Below are positions 16,689 to 24,217 of a stretch of 32,472 nt of DNA, piece by piece. Position 1 is the stretch's first letter, and every line of letters starts with the position of its first letter. Below the pieces are notes generated by a model. That model searched no databases and was not told where the DNA came from. It saw nothing but the letters and a program-made list of their open reading frames with translations. The position numbers were made by a program, and so were the translations under genes. The DNA is from an uncultured Elusimicrobia bacterium (GTDB taxonomy: Bacteria; Elusimicrobiota; Elusimicrobia; Elusimicrobiales; UBA9959): contig CAIRNJ010000001.1 in NCBI GenBank assembly GCA_903879915.1, forward strand, positions 1 through 32,472, read 5' to 3'.

Positions 16689-18485
16689 TTATTCCTTCAC
16701 GGGTGCGACTATCATGTTCTTATTGAACTCTTCCCTGTCCAGGAACGGCCACAGGTCCTCGAGCGGCTTTGACACTATCGAGCCGTCGGGTTTCACAAAG
16801 GAAGCTATTTTGGGCGCGGTCTCGAGCCAGGGCTCCACCATTACTTCGCATACTACCGGACCCTTTATGGCCAGCGCCTTTTTTACCCCGGAGACGAGGT
16901 CCCGCGGTTTTGCTATACGGCAGGTTTTCAGGCCGTACGAGGCGGCCGTTTTCCGTATGTCCGGGATGCTCATGCCGCTGGCAGCGTCGCAGCAGACGTA
17001 GTTGGCACCGAAGTGTTTGCTCTGCATTATACGGATGGAACCATAACCGTTGTTGTTAAGGACAAAGATCTTAAGCGGCAGGTTCAGCCGGTGTATGGTC
17101 TCAAAAGCCTGGATATTGTGCTGCAGCCCGCCGTCGCCTATTATCGTGACCGTGCGCCGCCCGGAGGCTATGCAGGCGCCGGAACTGGCCGGCAAGCCGA
17201 AGCCCATGGAGCCCAGCCCGGGGGTATTGAGGACGCGCTGGCCGGCTTTGACCTTAAAGGCCTGCATGGTGATCTCGGCGCAGGCGCCGGAACTGCCGGG
17301 AACGAGCACGTCGTCCTTTGACATAAGCCCGGAAAGCGCGTAGACAAGGCTGTAAGTGTTCACCAGCCCTTCGCGTTTATCAAGCACGCCGTCGCCCACC
17401 GGGTAGCGGCCCTTCCACCGCCGGCACCGGTCAAACCAGGCGGAGCGGTCTTTTTTTACGGCTTTTCTAACGCCGCGGGAGAACTCTTTCACGAACTCAC
17501 CCGCGTCGCAAGCCGCTTTGACGTCCACCGTCATGGCCAGTTTGTCTATTTCGCCCGGATCAATATCGACCACCACTTTTTTAGCGGCGCGGGCGAACAT
17601 ATTGTAATTGTGCCCTACCTGCGGCAGGTCCAGGCGTGCGCCTATTATCATGATGAAGTCGGAATTCTGCTGGACGAAATTAGCCGCCCGGCCGGCTATA
17701 GCGCCGGGCCGCCCGAAGTAAAGCGGGTCCGTTTCCGGCATAAGATCGGCGGCGCGCCAGGTGGTAAGCACCGGAACGCCCAGCTTTTTCGCCAAAGCCA
17801 GGAATTCTTCCCGGGCGCCGGCGAGCCTGATGCCGTTGCCGGCAAGTATAACGGGGCGTTGGGAAGAGTTGAGAAGCTTTATGGCCCGGGAGACATGCTT
17901 TTTAACGCTCTTCGCCGGAGCGCCCGTCTTCGGAGGCGTAAAACCCTTTAGTTTTTTTTCGTCTATTTTCGCGCCCTGCACATCCAGCGGGATATCCAGC
18001 CACACCGGGCCGGGCCGCCCGAGGCGGGCCAGAAAAACCGCTTTTTCAAGGTGATAGCGTATGGACTCCGGGGCCATGACGGTAACCGCATATTTTGTAA
18101 CGGGCGTCACCATCCGCACTATCGGGGCCTCCTGTATGCCGCGCTGGCGCAGGCCAGTATCCCCGGCCAGGTCGCATCTTTTCACCTGTCCGGACAGCAC
18201 CAGCAGCGGCGTGGAATCTATCCAGGAGGCCGTAACCGCCGTTATGGCGTTGGTGGCGCCGGGCCCTGTGGTGACCAGCGCCACGCCGAGGGAACCGTTG
18301 TACTGCGCGTAAGCATCCGCAGCTATCACGGCCGCCTGCTCATGCAGGTAGCCCACGGGTTCAAGTTCGGACTGCCTGCCCAGAGAATCGACAAGATGCA
18401 TACAGCCGCCGCCCGGCAGCAGGAACACCTGCCTGACTTTAAGGCCGGCCACGAAATTCATCACGTAATCTGAAAGTTTTATCAT
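16689..18485 (-). CDS. ThDP-dependent acetolactate synthase-like enzyme, possible sugar carboligase
   Basis: A 598-residue protein with three domains as in acetolactate synthase. The N-terminal PYR domain has the ThDP-activating glutamate E49 in YLHEQAAVIAADAYA and TTGPGATNAITAV. The middle domain is FAD-binding-like (AGNGIRLAGAREEF). The C-terminal PP domain has GDGGLQHNIQAFETI and NNNGYGSI. ATG 18485 overlaps the HAD gene stop by four bases; the longer frame lies inside that gene. Members of this family in O-antigen loci include YerE, which transfers a two-carbon unit from pyruvate to a CDP-4-keto-3,6-dideoxyhexose. With rfbFGH 4 kb downstream this is a good candidate function, but a role with the adjacent NeuB-cupin is also possible. 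Confidence 0.8.
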   Translation of the reverse strand: MIKLSDYVMNFVAGLKVRQVFLLPGGGCMHLVDSLGRQSELEPVGYLHEQAAVIAADAYAQYNGSLGVALVTTGPGATNAITAVTASWIDSTPLLVLSGQVKRCDLAGDTGLRQRGIQEAPIVRMVTPVTKYAVTVMAPESIRYHLEKAVFLARLGRPGPVWLDIPLDVQGAKIDEKKLKGFTPPKTGAPAKSVKKHVSRAIKLLNSSQRPVILAGNGIRLAGAREEFLALAKKLGVPVLTTWRAADLMPETDPLYFGRPGAIAGRAANFVQQNSDFIMIIGARLDLPQVGHNYNMFARAAKKVVVDIDPGEIDKLAMTVDVKAACDAGEFVKEFSRGVRKAVKKDRSAWFDRCRRWKGRYPVGDGVLDKREGLVNTYSLVYALSGLMSKDDVLVPGSSGACAEITMQAFKVKAGQRVLNTPGLGSMGFGLPASSGACIASGRRTVTIIGDGGLQHNIQAFETIHRLNLPLKIFVLNNNGYGSIRIMQSKHFGANYVCCDAASGMSIPDIRKTAASYGLKTCRIAKPRDLVSGVKKALAIKGPVVCEVMVEPWLETAPKIASFVKPDGSIVSKPLEDLWPFLDREEFNKNMIVAPVKE

Positions 18486-19054
18486 GTCAAAGTCCTCAGC
18501 AACCCGGCCATCCCGCCCTTTTGCCCGTTCCAGGGCCGGGGCGCCAGCAGGCACCTGGCCCCGAGCGCTCTCACCTGCCGGATATTTTCGGGGCTGTCGT
18601 CCACGAAAATATCGCAGCCGCCGATGCGCCTGAGGAAGTCGGCCTTGGTGGCGTCATACGCCGGCGCCAGCTCCCCCTGTCTCAGGGACGGGACCACGTG
18701 GAAGGTGCGTATCCAGCGCCCGAAATTCCTATAGACCCAGCCCGCGGATTCGTGGGCGGCGCGCAAAGGCACGGAGGTTACGGCGATATGCCGGTAGCCG
18801 GCGCCGCGCTGCCTGAACCAGCGGAGGACCTCCTTGTCGGGCGGCAGGGCGGCGTAGGCCCCGGAAAGGCGGAACGCGTCGTACGAACGCAGATACGCGG
18901 CCGGGGATATGCCCAGTATCTTATGCGGCGGGTTCTCGCGCAGGTCCGCGTACGCCGCGCGGCGCGTTCCGGCGCGTGAGCGGTTCCAGCCCGCCAGCCA
19001 GGCCCGCATCAGGTCGTTAAGCGTATCGTCGACGTCCCACGCGATGGTTTTCAT
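18482..19054 (-). CDS. HAD-family phosphatase
   Basis: A 190-residue HAD hydrolase with motif I DVDDTLND (D7 nucleophile, D9), motif II Thr/Ser in IAVTSVP, a lysine in YDATKADFL and motif IV DIFVDDSPENI. It probably removes phosphate from a small sugar phosphate or nucleotide in the cytosol. The gene starts seven bases after the NeuB-SAF-cupin gene and overlaps the ThDP gene. Sialic-acid-type synthases acting on phosphorylated sugars release 9-phosphates that need a HAD phosphatase, so a role in that step is plausible. The substrate is not visible in the sequence. Confidence 0.75.
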   Translation of the reverse strand: MKTIAWDVDDTLNDLMRAWLAGWNRSRAGTRRAAYADLRENPPHKILGISPAAYLRSYDAFRLSGAYAALPPDKEVLRWFRQRGAGYRHIAVTSVPLRAAHESAGWVYRNFGRWIRTFHVVPSLRQGELAPAYDATKADFLRRIGGCDIFVDDSPENIRQVRALGARCLLAPRPWNGQKGGMAGLLRTLT

Positions 19055-19061
19055 CCGGATG

Positions 19062-20582
19062 TCAGAAGATCGGCTTGGTGAGCCAGTCCGACCAGAACGT
19101 CAGCTCGGTCTTCCTGTCCTTGTTCTGCATGATGGCCGGGTCCTTGTAAAAAGAATCTTCCTTGAAGTGGGTGGTGGAAACTTCCTCGAAGACCGCCCCG
19201 GCCGCGGACCTGAAGCTGTGCTCCACGCCGCGTTCGACGACGATCATCTCGCCGTGCTTATACTCCTTCTCCTCGCCGGCCACGGTTATGGTCAGCGTGC
19301 CGTAAAGCACCTGAAAAGTCTCTTCTTTCTTCAGGTGGTAATGCGCGGGGTTCTCCTGGCCCGGCAGCATTATGATGATCTTCTTGCAGTATTCCCGGTT
19401 TATGCAGTTGATGATGGTGGCGCCGTAACGGTCGATGTTCTCGAGGCCGTACTGGTGGGAAAGTTCGAACTCGATCTTGGGCGGCAGGGCTATTTTACTG
19501 TCGATGACCAGCTGGCGTATCTTTAAAACGGTCTCCATCACTTTGGCGCGGATATTGCGCAGGTCCACGGCCCCGGGCAGCACCGGCTGGCCCGCTTCCA
19601 TCCTGAGCCTGGCGGTGAACAGAGCGTACTTCGACATGTCGTTGGCGAGCAATTGCCCGGGCTGGTTGGGGATGGCGTAAAAAACGTTCTCGCCGGTAAG
19701 CTTCTCGCCCGGGCTTATCGCGGACCGGGCGAAAACGCCGCGCTTCAGCCCGCGCAGGTCTTCCGCCTCTTTTACGGAGATCTCGCGCCTCGCGCCTTTC
19801 CGGCCGCACATCAGGTAAGCGTCCCCGGCGGCGGCCAGCCATTTCTCTATCTGCCCGGGAACGGACGAGTATTTATTGACGTCATACTTCTCCGTCTTAA
19901 GTCCCACGTGGCGTTCCAGCAGGACGGCCCCCTTGCCGATGGCGATGCGCACCGCGTCATAATTATCCGGCTCCTCATGGGTCGAGTAGCCTACAGGCAC
20001 GCCAAGATACCGCTGGCGCAGGAAATCTATCTGTCCGAGCTCGAATTTTTCTTTGGGGGTGGGGTATTCCCCGACGCAATGCATAAGCGCGAAGTTCTTC
20101 TTGCGGTGCTCCATGAAGGAGACCACGCTGTCGATGTCTTTCAGCTCGGCCCCGGCCGTGGAAAGTATCACCGGCTTGTCGGTTTTCGCGACCTTTTCGA
20201 GCAGAGGCCAGTCCGTAAAGGAACAGCTGGCGACCTTCAGGATGTCGTAGCCGTGCTTTACTACCAGGTCAACGGAAGGTTCGTCGAACGGGGTGCACAC
20301 GCCGATAAAGCCGTTGGCGGCCGCTTCGGCTTTCAGCCTGAGGAACTGCTCTTCGGAAAGGCGCGTCTCCTCGAATCGGGCTACATACTTGATATCCTTG
20401 CGGCCCCTGAACCCGGGATGGATAAAAGTGTCCAGCTGGCGATACTGGAACTTGAACGCGAACCGGAAAGGGAATTTTCTGCTGACCTTTCCGAATTCCC
20501 GTATAACCGCCAGGCCGTGTTCGACGTCGCCCATGTGGTTATTAGCCATCTCCAGGATGAACAACCTGTCAAAAATATCCAT
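19062..20582 (-). CDS. NeuB-SAF-cupin fusion (sialic acid synthase-like)
   Basis: A 506-residue fusion. Residues 1 to about 275 form a NeuB-type barrel (EMANNHMGDVEHGL, FAFKFQ, GVCTPFDEPSVDLV, ILSTAG, MHCVGEYPTP). Several usual motifs are altered: LLERHV stands where IEKHF is normal, and GYSTHEEPDN replaces the SDHT type. A SAF domain follows (about 280-345: RGVFARSAISPGEKL). The last 120 residues hold a cupin with PGQENPAHYHLKKEETFQVL matching G(X5)HXH(X4)E(X6)G and a second motif ending GVEHSF. AGGAG precedes ATG 20582. It may condense PEP with an aldose while the cupin isomerises or binds the sugar. It is clearly distinct from the PseI of this window. Confidence 0.85.
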   Translation of the reverse strand: MDIFDRLFILEMANNHMGDVEHGLAVIREFGKVSRKFPFRFAFKFQYRQLDTFIHPGFRGRKDIKYVARFEETRLSEEQFLRLKAEAAANGFIGVCTPFDEPSVDLVVKHGYDILKVASCSFTDWPLLEKVAKTDKPVILSTAGAELKDIDSVVSFMEHRKKNFALMHCVGEYPTPKEKFELGQIDFLRQRYLGVPVGYSTHEEPDNYDAVRIAIGKGAVLLERHVGLKTEKYDVNKYSSVPGQIEKWLAAAGDAYLMCGRKGARREISVKEAEDLRGLKRGVFARSAISPGEKLTGENVFYAIPNQPGQLLANDMSKYALFTARLRMEAGQPVLPGAVDLRNIRAKVMETVLKIRQLVIDSKIALPPKIEFELSHQYGLENIDRYGATIINCINREYCKKIIIMLPGQENPAHYHLKKEETFQVLYGTLTITVAGEEKEYKHGEMIVVERGVEHSFRSAAGAVFEEVSTTHFKEDSFYKDPAIMQNKDRKTELTFWSDWLTKPIF

Positions 20583-20621
20583 ATTCGCTCCTGTAACCGC
20601 CGCATGGTCCCGCAGAGAGGA

Positions 20622-20648
20622 CCGCCCCGGCCCTGCCCGGCGGGGCGG
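20622..20648 (-). other. Strong GC hairpin after the GT2 gene
   Basis: A perfect 8-bp stem, CCGCCCCG (20622-20629) with CGGGGCGG (20641-20648), and an 11-base loop lie in the 69-base gap between the GT2 stop and the NeuB-cupin start. No T-tract follows on the minus strand, so it looks more like a 3'-end stabilising or processing hairpin than an intrinsic terminator. Confidence 0.45.
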
Positions 20649-20651
20649 ACG

Positions 20652-21581
20652 TCAAAGATTTATACGTTCCTTTTCGATCACCAGCGGCCGCCTGAGGGTC
20701 TGAGTGTAGATGGCCCCGATGTATTCGCCCAGCACGCCGAGGAAGATAAGCTGCACCGAAGAGAAAAAGAACAACCCGATGACCACCGGGGCTATGCCCA
20801 CCGAGAAGCTGTTCCAGAACACGAGCTTGTAGATAAAATAGCCCAGGGCCACCGCCAGGTTGAGCGCCGCCAGCAGAAAGCCGGCGAAGACGGCCATGCG
20901 CAGCGGCACTTTGGAGTGGTTGATTATTCCCAGCATGCCTATGTCGTAGAGCGTGTAGAAATTGTTCTTCGTCAGCCCCCTCTTCCTCTCCGGCTGGAAG
21001 TAGTCCACCCTGGCGGTCTCGAACCCGAGCTCGGAGACCAGCCCGCGGAAGAACGGATAAGGCTCGTCGAGCTTGCGCAGTTCGTCTATGACCTTCCTAT
21101 CGTACAGCCCGAAGCCGGTATTGTTCTTGGTTATCTTCACTTCGGCGACCCCGTCGATGAGATAATAGTAGAACTTTCGCACGGCGAACATCAGCCCGGA
21201 TTCCCCGCTGTTGGTCTTCACCCCCAGGACCACTTTGGCGCCGGCCTCCCATCTGCGCAGGAATTCCTCTATAAGTTCAGGCGGGTCCTGAAAATCGGCC
21301 GCCAGCGTTATCACGGCGTCGCCATAGGCCTGGGTGTACGCGTAGTAAGGGGAGCGGATATGCCCGAAATTTCTGGTGTTCAAGATGACTTTCACACCCT
21401 TGTCGGCTGCGGCCAGCCGCCTGAGTATCGGCTGCGTGCCGTCGGTGGAGGCGTTGTCTATGAAAAGGTGCTCGTAGTCATAGGCGCCCGACTTCCGGAA
21501 CAGCTCCTTTACCGCGCCGTAAAGGAGCTCGACGTTCTGTTCTTCGTTGAAACAGGGGGTGACGACGCTTATTTTTTTCAT
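20652..21581 (-). CDS. GT2 glycosyltransferase, polyprenyl-phosphate sugar transferase type
   Basis: A 309-residue membrane-anchored family 2 glycosyltransferase of the DPM1/ArnC/GtrB type. The N-terminal domain begins ISVVTPCFNEEQNVELLY and contains DNASTDGT, TLAADFQDPPELI (metal and donor site) and KNNTGFGLYDRKVI. Two hydrophobic helices follow at about 229-258 and 265-292, as in polyprenyl-phosphate mannose, glucose or arabinose transferases. It would load a sugar onto a lipid phosphate at the inner membrane for transfer on the far side. It is the only intact glycosyltransferase recognised in the window, and a degraded fragment of a close homologue lies at 13492-13560. Confidence 0.88.
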   Translation of the reverse strand: MKKISVVTPCFNEEQNVELLYGAVKELFRKSGAYDYEHLFIDNASTDGTQPILRRLAAADKGVKVILNTRNFGHIRSPYYAYTQAYGDAVITLAADFQDPPELIEEFLRRWEAGAKVVLGVKTNSGESGLMFAVRKFYYYLIDGVAEVKITKNNTGFGLYDRKVIDELRKLDEPYPFFRGLVSELGFETARVDYFQPERKRGLTKNNFYTLYDIGMLGIINHSKVPLRMAVFAGFLLAALNLAVALGYFIYKLVFWNSFSVGIAPVVIGLFFFSSVQLIFLGVLGEYIGAIYTQTLRRPLVIEKERINL

Positions 21582-21635
21582 TTCTTGTCCGTATGCCCTG
21601 GGTCGTTTGTTTTCGGCGCGCCCGCGCCGGAGCCT

Positions 21636-21779
21636 TTAAAAAAGCGTGTAGACGAACGGCGTCTCCGGCGAGCCGGAGGTAAGCGCGATCAGCGCCCCCA
21701 GCACCAGCAGCAGTATGCCTATCGGGATCAGCCAGTATTTCTTCCTCTCCCGCAGAAAAGCCCAGAGGTCTTTGATCAT
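21636..21779 (-). CDS. DUF5989-type small membrane protein
   Basis: A 47-residue protein beginning MIKDLWAFLRERKKYW, then one hydrophobic helix (about residues 17-34) and ending SPETPFVYTLF. This layout, a charged amphipathic start, a single helix and a conserved PF-YT-F tail, is that of the DUF5989 family found in glycan and natural-product loci. It lies 24 bases after manC and 54 bases before the GT2 gene on the same strand. DUF5989 proteins often accompany SxtJ-type proteins and carbamoyltransferases, which are not seen here. Its function is unknown; a membrane adaptor for the adjacent GT2 is conceivable. Confidence 0.8.
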   Translation of the reverse strand: MIKDLWAFLRERKKYWLIPIGILLLVLGALIALTSGSPETPFVYTLF

Positions 21780-21803
21780 TTCCGTGTCCCGCCGCGGCCC
21801 GGC

Positions 21804-23201
21804 CTACTGCTTCCGGCCGTAGATGTCGCTGAGCCTGACGATGTCGTCCTCGCCCACGTACTCGCCGTTCTGCACCTCTATCATCTCCAGCGGCACCCGG
21901 CCCGGGTTCTCCAGGCGGTGCTCCGTGGACTTGGGCACGTAGGTGCTTTCGTTCTCGTGCACCAGCATGGTCTTGCTGCCCAGCGTTACCCTGGCCGTGC
22001 CTTTCACTATGATCCAGTGCTCGCTCCTGTGGTAATGCAGTTGGTGGCTCACTTTCTGGCCCGGTTTAAGAACGATGCGCTTTATCTTGTAGCGCGGGCC
22101 TTCCTCCAGCACCACGAAGTAGCCCCACGGGCGGTAGATGGTGAGATGCTCCACCACCTCTTTGCGCTTGCGCTCTTTAAGGATCTCCACCACTTCCTTC
22201 ACGCGCTGCGCCTGCCCGCGCCGCGCTATCAGCAGCGCGTCCACGGTGTCGATCACTATCAGGTCCTTCAGCCCTATGGTGGCCACCAGGCGGCTCTCGC
22301 CCATCACGATGGTCCGCTTAGTGTCCAGCGTCAGCACGTCGCCCACTTTCACGTTGCCGTCGTGGTCGGGCTTGATGACCTCCGGCAGCGAATCCCAGGA
22401 GCCCACGTCGGACCAGAGGATGTCTATGGGCAGCACCGCGGCCTTTTTGGACCGCTCCATCACGGCGTAGTCGATGGAGATGGACGGCATGTTCTTGAAG
22501 TCGGCGGTCATTTTCGCCAGCGTCGCGCCCAGCCGGCGGGCGATCTCCGGCGCGTAAGCCTTGAACTCGGCGAGCATGGTGCCTATGGTGAACGCGAACA
22601 TGCCGGAGTTCCAGTAATAGCTGCCCGCCGCCACGTACTTCTCCGCGGTCTTCAGGTCGGGCTTCTCGGCGAACTTCTCCACCTTCGAAACCCCGCCGCC
22701 GCCGGGGGCCCTGACGCCTTTCTTGATGTAGCCGTAGCCCGTCTCCGGACGGTCCGGCTTAATGCCGAAGGTAACGATGCTGCCGGTCTTGGCGGCCGCT
22801 TCGGCCTGCCGGGCGTAAGCGGCGAATTTCCCCACCGGCTGGATGATATGGTCCGAGGGGCAGATGAAGATGACCTCGTCCTTGGCGCACTTCAGCTTTT
22901 CGAGGCAGTATTTCAGCACCAGCGCTATGGCCGGCGCGGTATTGCGCCCGACGGGCTCGAGTATCACGTTGTTCTCGATGGCCGGGGAGACGGCCTTCAG
23001 GTCCTCGTGCACGTGGAACAGGTAGGCCTCGTTGGTGATCACGAAGATGTCCTTGAGCGGCACCACCGCCGCCAGGCGCTCCACCGTCTGGCACAGCAGC
23101 GACTTGGCGCCGTTGAGCTTGATGAACTGCTTGGGCAGGCCGTAACGCGAGACCGGCCACAGCCTTGTGCCGGACCCGCCGGCGAGGATTATCGCTTTCA
23201 T
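21804..23201 (-). CDS. manC: Mannose-1-phosphate guanylyltransferase / mannose-6-phosphate isomerase
   Basis: A 465-residue bifunctional ManC. The N-terminal guanylyltransferase domain has [33 protein letters not shown] and FICPSDHII. The C-terminal cupin (about 385-465) has KPGQKVSHQLHYHRSEHW, VHENESTYVPKSTEHRLENPG and QNGEYVGEDDIVR, the isomerase signature. It makes GDP-mannose from GTP and mannose 1-phosphate and supplies mannose 6-phosphate from fructose 6-phosphate. The ATG at 23201 overlaps the upstream Gmd paralogue stop by one base (TAATG); the longer open frame is inside that gene. It feeds the two dehydratases encoded just upstream. A separate phosphomannomutase is not in the window. 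Confidence 0.94.
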   Translation of the reverse strand: MKAIILAGGSGTRLWPVSRYGLPKQFIKLNGAKSLLCQTVERLAAVVPLKDIFVITNEAYLFHVHEDLKAVSPAIENNVILEPVGRNTAPAIALVLKYCLEKLKCAKDEVIFICPSDHIIQPVGKFAAYARQAEAAAKTGSIVTFGIKPDRPETGYGYIKKGVRAPGGGGVSKVEKFAEKPDLKTAEKYVAAGSYYWNSGMFAFTIGTMLAEFKAYAPEIARRLGATLAKMTADFKNMPSISIDYAVMERSKKAAVLPIDILWSDVGSWDSLPEVIKPDHDGNVKVGDVLTLDTKRTIVMGESRLVATIGLKDLIVIDTVDALLIARRGQAQRVKEVVEILKERKRKEVVEHLTIYRPWGYFVVLEEGPRYKIKRIVLKPGQKVSHQLHYHRSEHWIIVKGTARVTLGSKTMLVHENESTYVPKSTEHRLENPGRVPLEMIEVQNGEYVGEDDIVRLSDIYGRKQ

Positions 23202-24217
23202 TATTGTATCTCCAGGCGCTTCATGTCGGCTTCCACCATCAGCGCTACCAGGTCCTTGAACTTGGTCACGGGCGTCCAGCCCAGCTTCGCCCTGGCCTTG
23301 GCGGCGTCCCCCACCAGCAGGTCCACCTCGGCCGGGCGGTAGAATTCTTTCGAGACCTCCACCAGCACGCGGCCGGTGCGGGCGTCCACGCCCTTCTCGG
23401 CCAGGCCCCTGCCTTTCCATTCCAGTTTAAAGCCGGCGGCAGAGAAGGCCGCCGCAGCGAATTCGCGCACGGTGTGCGACCTGCCGGTGGCGAGTATGTA
23501 GTCGTCGGCTTTGGGCTGCTGCAGCATGCGCCAGATGGCCTCCACGTACTCCCTGGCGTAGCCCCAGTCGCGGCGCGCCGCCAGGTTGCCCACGTGCACC
23601 TTGTCCTGCAGGCCTTTTTTTATCCGGGCCGCGGCCATGGTTATCTTGCGGGTCACGAACTCACCCCCCCGCAGCGGGCTTTCGTGGTTGAACATGATGC
23701 CGCAGGAGGCGTGCAGGCCGTAGGCCTCGCGGTAGTTCACGGTTATCCAGTGGGCGTAAAGCTTGGAAACCCCGTAAGGGCTCTTGGGGTGGAAGGCGGT
23801 GGTCTCGTTGCGCTGGGCGGAGCCGGTGCTGCCGAAAAGCTCCGCCGTGGAGGCCTGGTAGAACCGCGCGGCCGGGCGCACTTTGCGTATGGCCTCGAGC
23901 ATGCGGGTTACGCCCACGGCGTTGATCTCGGCCGTGAGTATGGGCTGCTCGAAGGACATCTTCACGAAGCTCTGGGCGGCGAAGTTATAGATCTCGTCGG
24001 GCCGCACCTTCTCCAGCAAGTCCATGATATTGGTAAGCTCGAGAATGTCGAGGTACGTTTCTTTTACGCGGCTTTCTATGCCCAGCTCGCGCAGGCGCCA
24101 CAGGCCGGAGTCGCCGGCGCGGTCGGCGCCGTACACCTCGTAGCCTTTCGAAAGCAGCAGCTGGCTGAGGTAGGCCCCGTCCTGCCCGCGGTTGCCGGTG
24201 ATCAGAGCTTTTTTCAT
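23201..24217 (-). CDS. GDP-mannose 4,6-dehydratase paralogue
   Basis: A 338-residue extended SDR of the Gmd subfamily: ITGNRGQDGAYLSQLLL at the N-terminus, NFAAQSFVKMSFEQP, STAELFG, YGVSKLYAHW and [15 protein letters not shown]. It differs from the preceding Gmd in the cofactor region (GADRAGDSGLWRL in place of [10 protein letters not shown]), so it belongs to a distinct branch. It starts directly after the stop of that gene. The product could be a second 4,6-dehydratase, or an enzyme acting on another NDP-sugar or on the 4-keto intermediate. No GDP-fucose synthase or GDP-rhamnose reductase is found in the window. Confidence 0.82.
   Translation of the reverse strand: MKKALITGNRGQDGAYLSQLLLSKGYEVYGADRAGDSGLWRLRELGIESRVKETYLDILELTNIMDLLEKVRPDEIYNFAAQSFVKMSFEQPILTAEINAVGVTRMLEAIRKVRPAARFYQASTAELFGSTGSAQRNETTAFHPKSPYGVSKLYAHWITVNYREAYGLHASCGIMFNHESPLRGGEFVTRKITMAAARIKKGLQDKVHVGNLAARRDWGYAREYVEAIWRMLQQPKADDYILATGRSHTVREFAAAAFSAAGFKLEWKGRGLAEKGVDARTGRVLVEVSKEFYRPAEVDLLVGDAAKARAKLGWTPVTKFKDLVALMVEADMKRLEIQ

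Noticed and set aside
19653-23342. A 1229-codon open frame on the plus strand
   Set aside because: It runs antisense through NeuB-cupin, GT2, manC and part of a Gmd gene, all with clear family motifs. Its translation is rich in His, Gln, Arg and Gly, as expected for the complement of high-GC codons.
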